From Actinomycetota bacterium (lineage in GTDB: Bacteria; Actinomycetota; Acidimicrobiia; Acidimicrobiales; Ilumatobacteraceae): a stretch of DNA of 6,037 nt. Positions 3,782 to 6,037 of this stretch are shown piece after piece. The notes beneath the pieces are model-generated. The model searched no databases, was not told where the DNA came from, and worked only from the letters and a program-made list of their open reading frames with translations. Where the stretch lies: positions 1 to 6,037 of the forward strand of contig WLKU01000086.1 of the NCBI GenBank assembly GCA_009701105.1. Reading direction: 5' to 3'. Position 1 is the first letter of the stretch. Each line of letters starts with the position of its first letter. Made by a program: the position numbers and the translations under genes.

Positions 3782-5588
3782 TGCGCAAAGTTTTCTTTCC
3801 ACGCGTTGATGCAGAAACAAGTGCATCCGAAATCGAGTTTGCGAGCTCTCCCCAATCATTCGACTTCACCAATACGGATTCTTTGTTTGTTGCTGAAACT
3901 TGCAGCAGTACGTTGCTGCGCAATATGTCGGCAACTTGATCGACGCCCATGCCGCTCACTTGGGCCAAAGCACCGTATGGTGGCAATTGCATCAACTTTC
4001 GTCTCGACATTTCTTCATCTACAAACTCGCTGAGATCATGCGATGCCAGTCCGCGCAACAGTGCGTGATCTGCCAACATCGACTGAATCATCACAAGACC
4101 ATCACTTTTAATACTTGACCCACTTCTTTTGCGCGCTACCAACCGAGCAGCATGCACTACCAGCGAAAGTGTGATCTCCGCGGCCCGATATCGAGGTGCG
4201 GAAATCTCTTGATCAATGTCGAGGAATACGACTATGTCCACATCACGCACACGATGCAGAGCAGCCTCTGTACCTACAAACAGCATTTTTGTCTGGTCGA
4301 TAAATTCCCTATTGCCGTCTTTGCCAGTTTTCTCAGCAGCATCGCCACCCGAAATCTCGACAACTTCGTCAACTTGCCTTCCGGCAGCAGCAGCCAATTC
4401 CTCGCGCAAGCGAGAAACGCCAGCTTTAATAACCGCAAGTTTCCCTGAACCACACTTGACACAAATCGCTGGACGCACGTTTGCGCACCGTGGGCATTCG
4501 AGTTGTTTGCTCGCCGACATCGTCATTGCGGCCTCACAGACATCGCATCTCACCAGCTCACGACAGCTTCCACACGCAAGCAACCTTGCGCGACCCTTCA
4601 CATTGAGCACGCACACAATGCGACGCGAATGATCTCTCAGCTGCTCGATCAACTCTGATGACAACATCGATGAAGACCAACGCTCGTCTAGACGACGGTC
4701 AACCACCCGAAGTTGTGGCCAATGACGAGCCTCAGTATCGGGATCCAAACTTGCGACAAGACCAGAAACACTATGCAGAGCCCGAAGGCTTGGAACAGGC
4801 GAAACCAAAAGACATGCAATTCCTAACTTCTTGGCACGCTGCATTGCAATATCTCGCGCATGCCACGATGGTGAACGCTCTTCTTGCAGCGAATCATCAT
4901 GCTCGTCAATAACGATGATGCTCTTCAACAGTGGCGCGCTCGACCAAACTGCAGAGCGTGCCCCAATCACCACATCAACTCCGCCGGCGGCAACTGCCCA
5001 GTCCCCCGGCATCACAGCAACGCTGAGTCCGCACTCACGCAAAGACGCTGCCATGAGACGAGCACGATTGATTGTCGGAATAATTACGAGCACTGGACCA
5101 TGCGCGGCAGCAGTAAGCACCAATGATCGCGGGCTACAAGCCGGGCCTCTGCGCAAAACAGAAACACCAGCCCCATCTACTGCATCACTCGCTTGTGGAT
5201 CAATATCAAATTTCTTACGCGTAGGTACTTGCGTGTAACGCGAACCCGGCAATGTCGCAACCAGCGTCGCAGGGGATGCTGCTACGAAGAATGCGCGAAG
5301 GCGTCCAACCCACATGTGTGCAGCCCATCGCGCAAGATCTACTACTTCTTGCGACGGTCCCTTACCCAAAATTTTTATCACCGACAGCAGTCGGCTTTCG
5401 TCAATATCCGAAAACTGCGTTGTTGTATCCCCAAGTTGCAACACCCAGCCCGCAACATTGCGGTTGTGCAAGGGAATACGAACTCGATCCCCTACACAAA
5501 CATTGCCGACAAGATTCTCGGGTACGAGATAATCAAAAACCTTGTCAACGCCAGTTACATCAGGAACGATGCGCGCGATTACCGCCAC
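3750..5588 (-). CDS. priA: Replication restart protein PriA, helicase-degenerate actinobacterial type
   Basis: PriA recognises stalled forks and helps reload the replisome. With GTG 5588 as start there are 612 residues. The N-terminal DNA-binding part includes KVFDYLVPE (16-24) and GDRVRIPLHNRNVAGWV (33-49). The Walker A position reads RRGPACSPRSL (146-156), with no GKT/S. DEHD (228-231) and WHARD (242-246) are what remain around the DEEH box. Eight cysteines in four CxxC pairs (339/342, 348/351, 365/368, 376/379) keep the zinc module. The usual GRAGR motif VI is replaced near LVVHAARLVARKR. Family knowledge says actinobacterial PriA proteins lack detectable helicase motifs, so loss of ATP-driven unwinding is expected. 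ATG 5654 would give 634 residues but overlaps metK by 52 bases, whereas GTG 5588 lies 14 bases past the metK stop and matches the usual N-terminus. Confidence 0.92.
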   Translation of the reverse strand: MAVIARIVPDVTGVDKVFDYLVPENLVGNVCVGDRVRIPLHNRNVAGWVLQLGDTTTQFSDIDESRLLSVIKILGKGPSQEVVDLARWAAHMWVGRLRAFFVAASPATLVATLPGSRYTQVPTRKKFDIDPQASDAVDGAGVSVLRRGPACSPRSLVLTAAAHGPVLVIIPTINRARLMAASLRECGLSVAVMPGDWAVAAGGVDVVIGARSAVWSSAPLLKSIIVIDEHDDSLQEERSPSWHARDIAMQRAKKLGIACLLVSPVPSLRALHSVSGLVASLDPDTEARHWPQLRVVDRRLDERWSSSMLSSELIEQLRDHSRRIVCVLNVKGRARLLACGSCRELVRCDVCEAAMTMSASKQLECPRCANVRPAICVKCGSGKLAVIKAGVSRLREELAAAAGRQVDEVVEISGGDAAEKTGKDGNREFIDQTKMLFVGTEAALHRVRDVDIVVFLDIDQEISAPRYRAAEITLSLVVHAARLVARKRSGSSIKSDGLVMIQSMLADHALLRGLASHDLSEFVDEEMSRRKLMQLPPYGALAQVSGMGVDQVADILRSNVLLQVSATNKESVLVKSNDWGELANSISDALVSASTRGKKTLRTKTQIDPPRA

Positions 5589-5602
5589 GGCATCACGACT
5601 GA

Positions 5603-6037
5603 TCAGAGTTTGACTGCGGCTTTGAATTCCTTCAAGCGCGACAATGTCTCCCATGTGAAATCTGGGTCTTGTCTGCCGAAGTGACCATATGCGGCGGTCT
5701 TACGATAGATCGGACGCTTCAAATCAAGATCACGCAAAATCGCTGCTGGTCGAAGATCGAACACTGAACGAACTGCGTCTTCAATGAGCTCCTCATTAAC
5801 AACGCTGGTTCCGAAAGTCTCGACCAAGATGCTGATTGGTTGAGCCATGCCAATGGCGTATGCAACTTGCACTTCACAACGTGTTGCTGCACCGGAGGCA
5901 ACAACGTGCTTGGCAACCCAACGCGCTGCGTAAGCGGCCGAGCGATCAACCTTTGATGGATCTTTGCCGCTGAATGCACCACCACCGTGACGACCCATAC
6001 CACCGTATGTGTCAACGATGATCTTGCGACCTGTCAA
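5603..6037 (-). CDS. metK: S-adenosylmethionine synthetase, C-terminal part
   Basis: MetK makes S-adenosylmethionine from methionine and ATP. Only the last 144 codons of a protein of about 400 residues are present; the 5' end lies beyond the right edge, and the first codon (TTG, Leu) is internal. The fragment opens with [12 protein letters not shown] and has the glycine-rich signature GGGAFSGKD (18-26 of the fragment). [19 protein letters not shown] follows, then the C-terminal [16 protein letters not shown] and DFTWE. These include family residues that bind phosphate and metal. The end at TGA 5605-5603 fits the family. priA follows closely on the same strand, a common actinobacterial arrangement, so the two are probably cotranscribed. 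No damage is seen. Confidence 0.97.
   Translation of the reverse strand: MTGRKIIVDTYGGMGRHGGGAFSGKDPSKVDRSAAYAARWVAKHVVASGAATRCEVQVAYAIGMAQPISILVETFGTSVVNEELIEDAVRSVFDLRPAAILRDLDLKRPIYRKTAAYGHFGRQDPDFTWETLSRLKEFKAAVKL

Noticed and set aside
4216..4632. 138-codon open frame on the plus strand inside priA
   Set aside because: It is a shadow of priA: composition is Ser/Thr/Ala/Arg-rich, it has no family motif, and the opposite strand carries the conserved zinc cysteines.
1..6037. Mobile elements, CRISPR arrays, tRNA or rRNA genes, horizontal transfer islands
   Set aside because: No long inverted or direct repeats, transposase motifs, spacer arrays or cloverleaf sequences were seen; all genes are housekeeping types with similar codon use.

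Overview
The window is an ordinary, gene-dense piece of a bacterial chromosome, most likely from an actinobacterium of moderate GC content (about half GC by eye). An Acidimicrobiia-like lineage is my best guess, but that is inference. The main clues are a PriA that has lost its Walker A and other helicase motifs (typical of Actinobacteria), a DUF1844-type gene beside infC, very tight ATGA/GTGA gene overlaps, and several genes with no Shine-Dalgarno (SD) sequence but a TANNNT box just ahead of the start.

Layout from right to left on the minus strand: the 3' end of metK (cut by the window edge) is followed by priA. The next minus-strand operon is def-fmt-csd (peptide deformylase, Met-tRNA formyltransferase and a diverged cold-shock-domain protein), with 4-base overlaps at both junctions. 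After that comes infC-rpmI, whose usual third gene rplT would lie just beyond position 1. Two plus-strand genes sit between these blocks. An RsmC-like class I methyltransferase (3143-3781) is divergent from def and convergent with priA. A DUF1844-like protein (1123-1452) is divergent from infC and convergent with csd.

Functionally the window is dominated by translation initiation and its methionine supply. MetK makes S-adenosylmethionine, which the methyltransferase would use. Fmt formylates Met-tRNAi, Def removes the formyl group from new proteins, and IF3 selects the initiator tRNA and start codon. L35 is a 50S protein. PriA belongs to replication restart.

The most interesting part is 881-1123, between infC and the DUF1844-like gene. 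The infC frame has no ATG, GTG or TTG before its conserved N-terminus and seems to start at ATA (884-882) or ATT. A perfect AGGAGG lies upstream but serves a TTG-initiated seven-codon frame, whose TAG overlaps the ATA as ATAG. One added base, or a -1 slip in the AAAA run, would fuse that frame to infC. The same interval holds an imperfect inverted repeat placed like an operator. I found no mobile element, CRISPR array, RNA gene or clearly new system.
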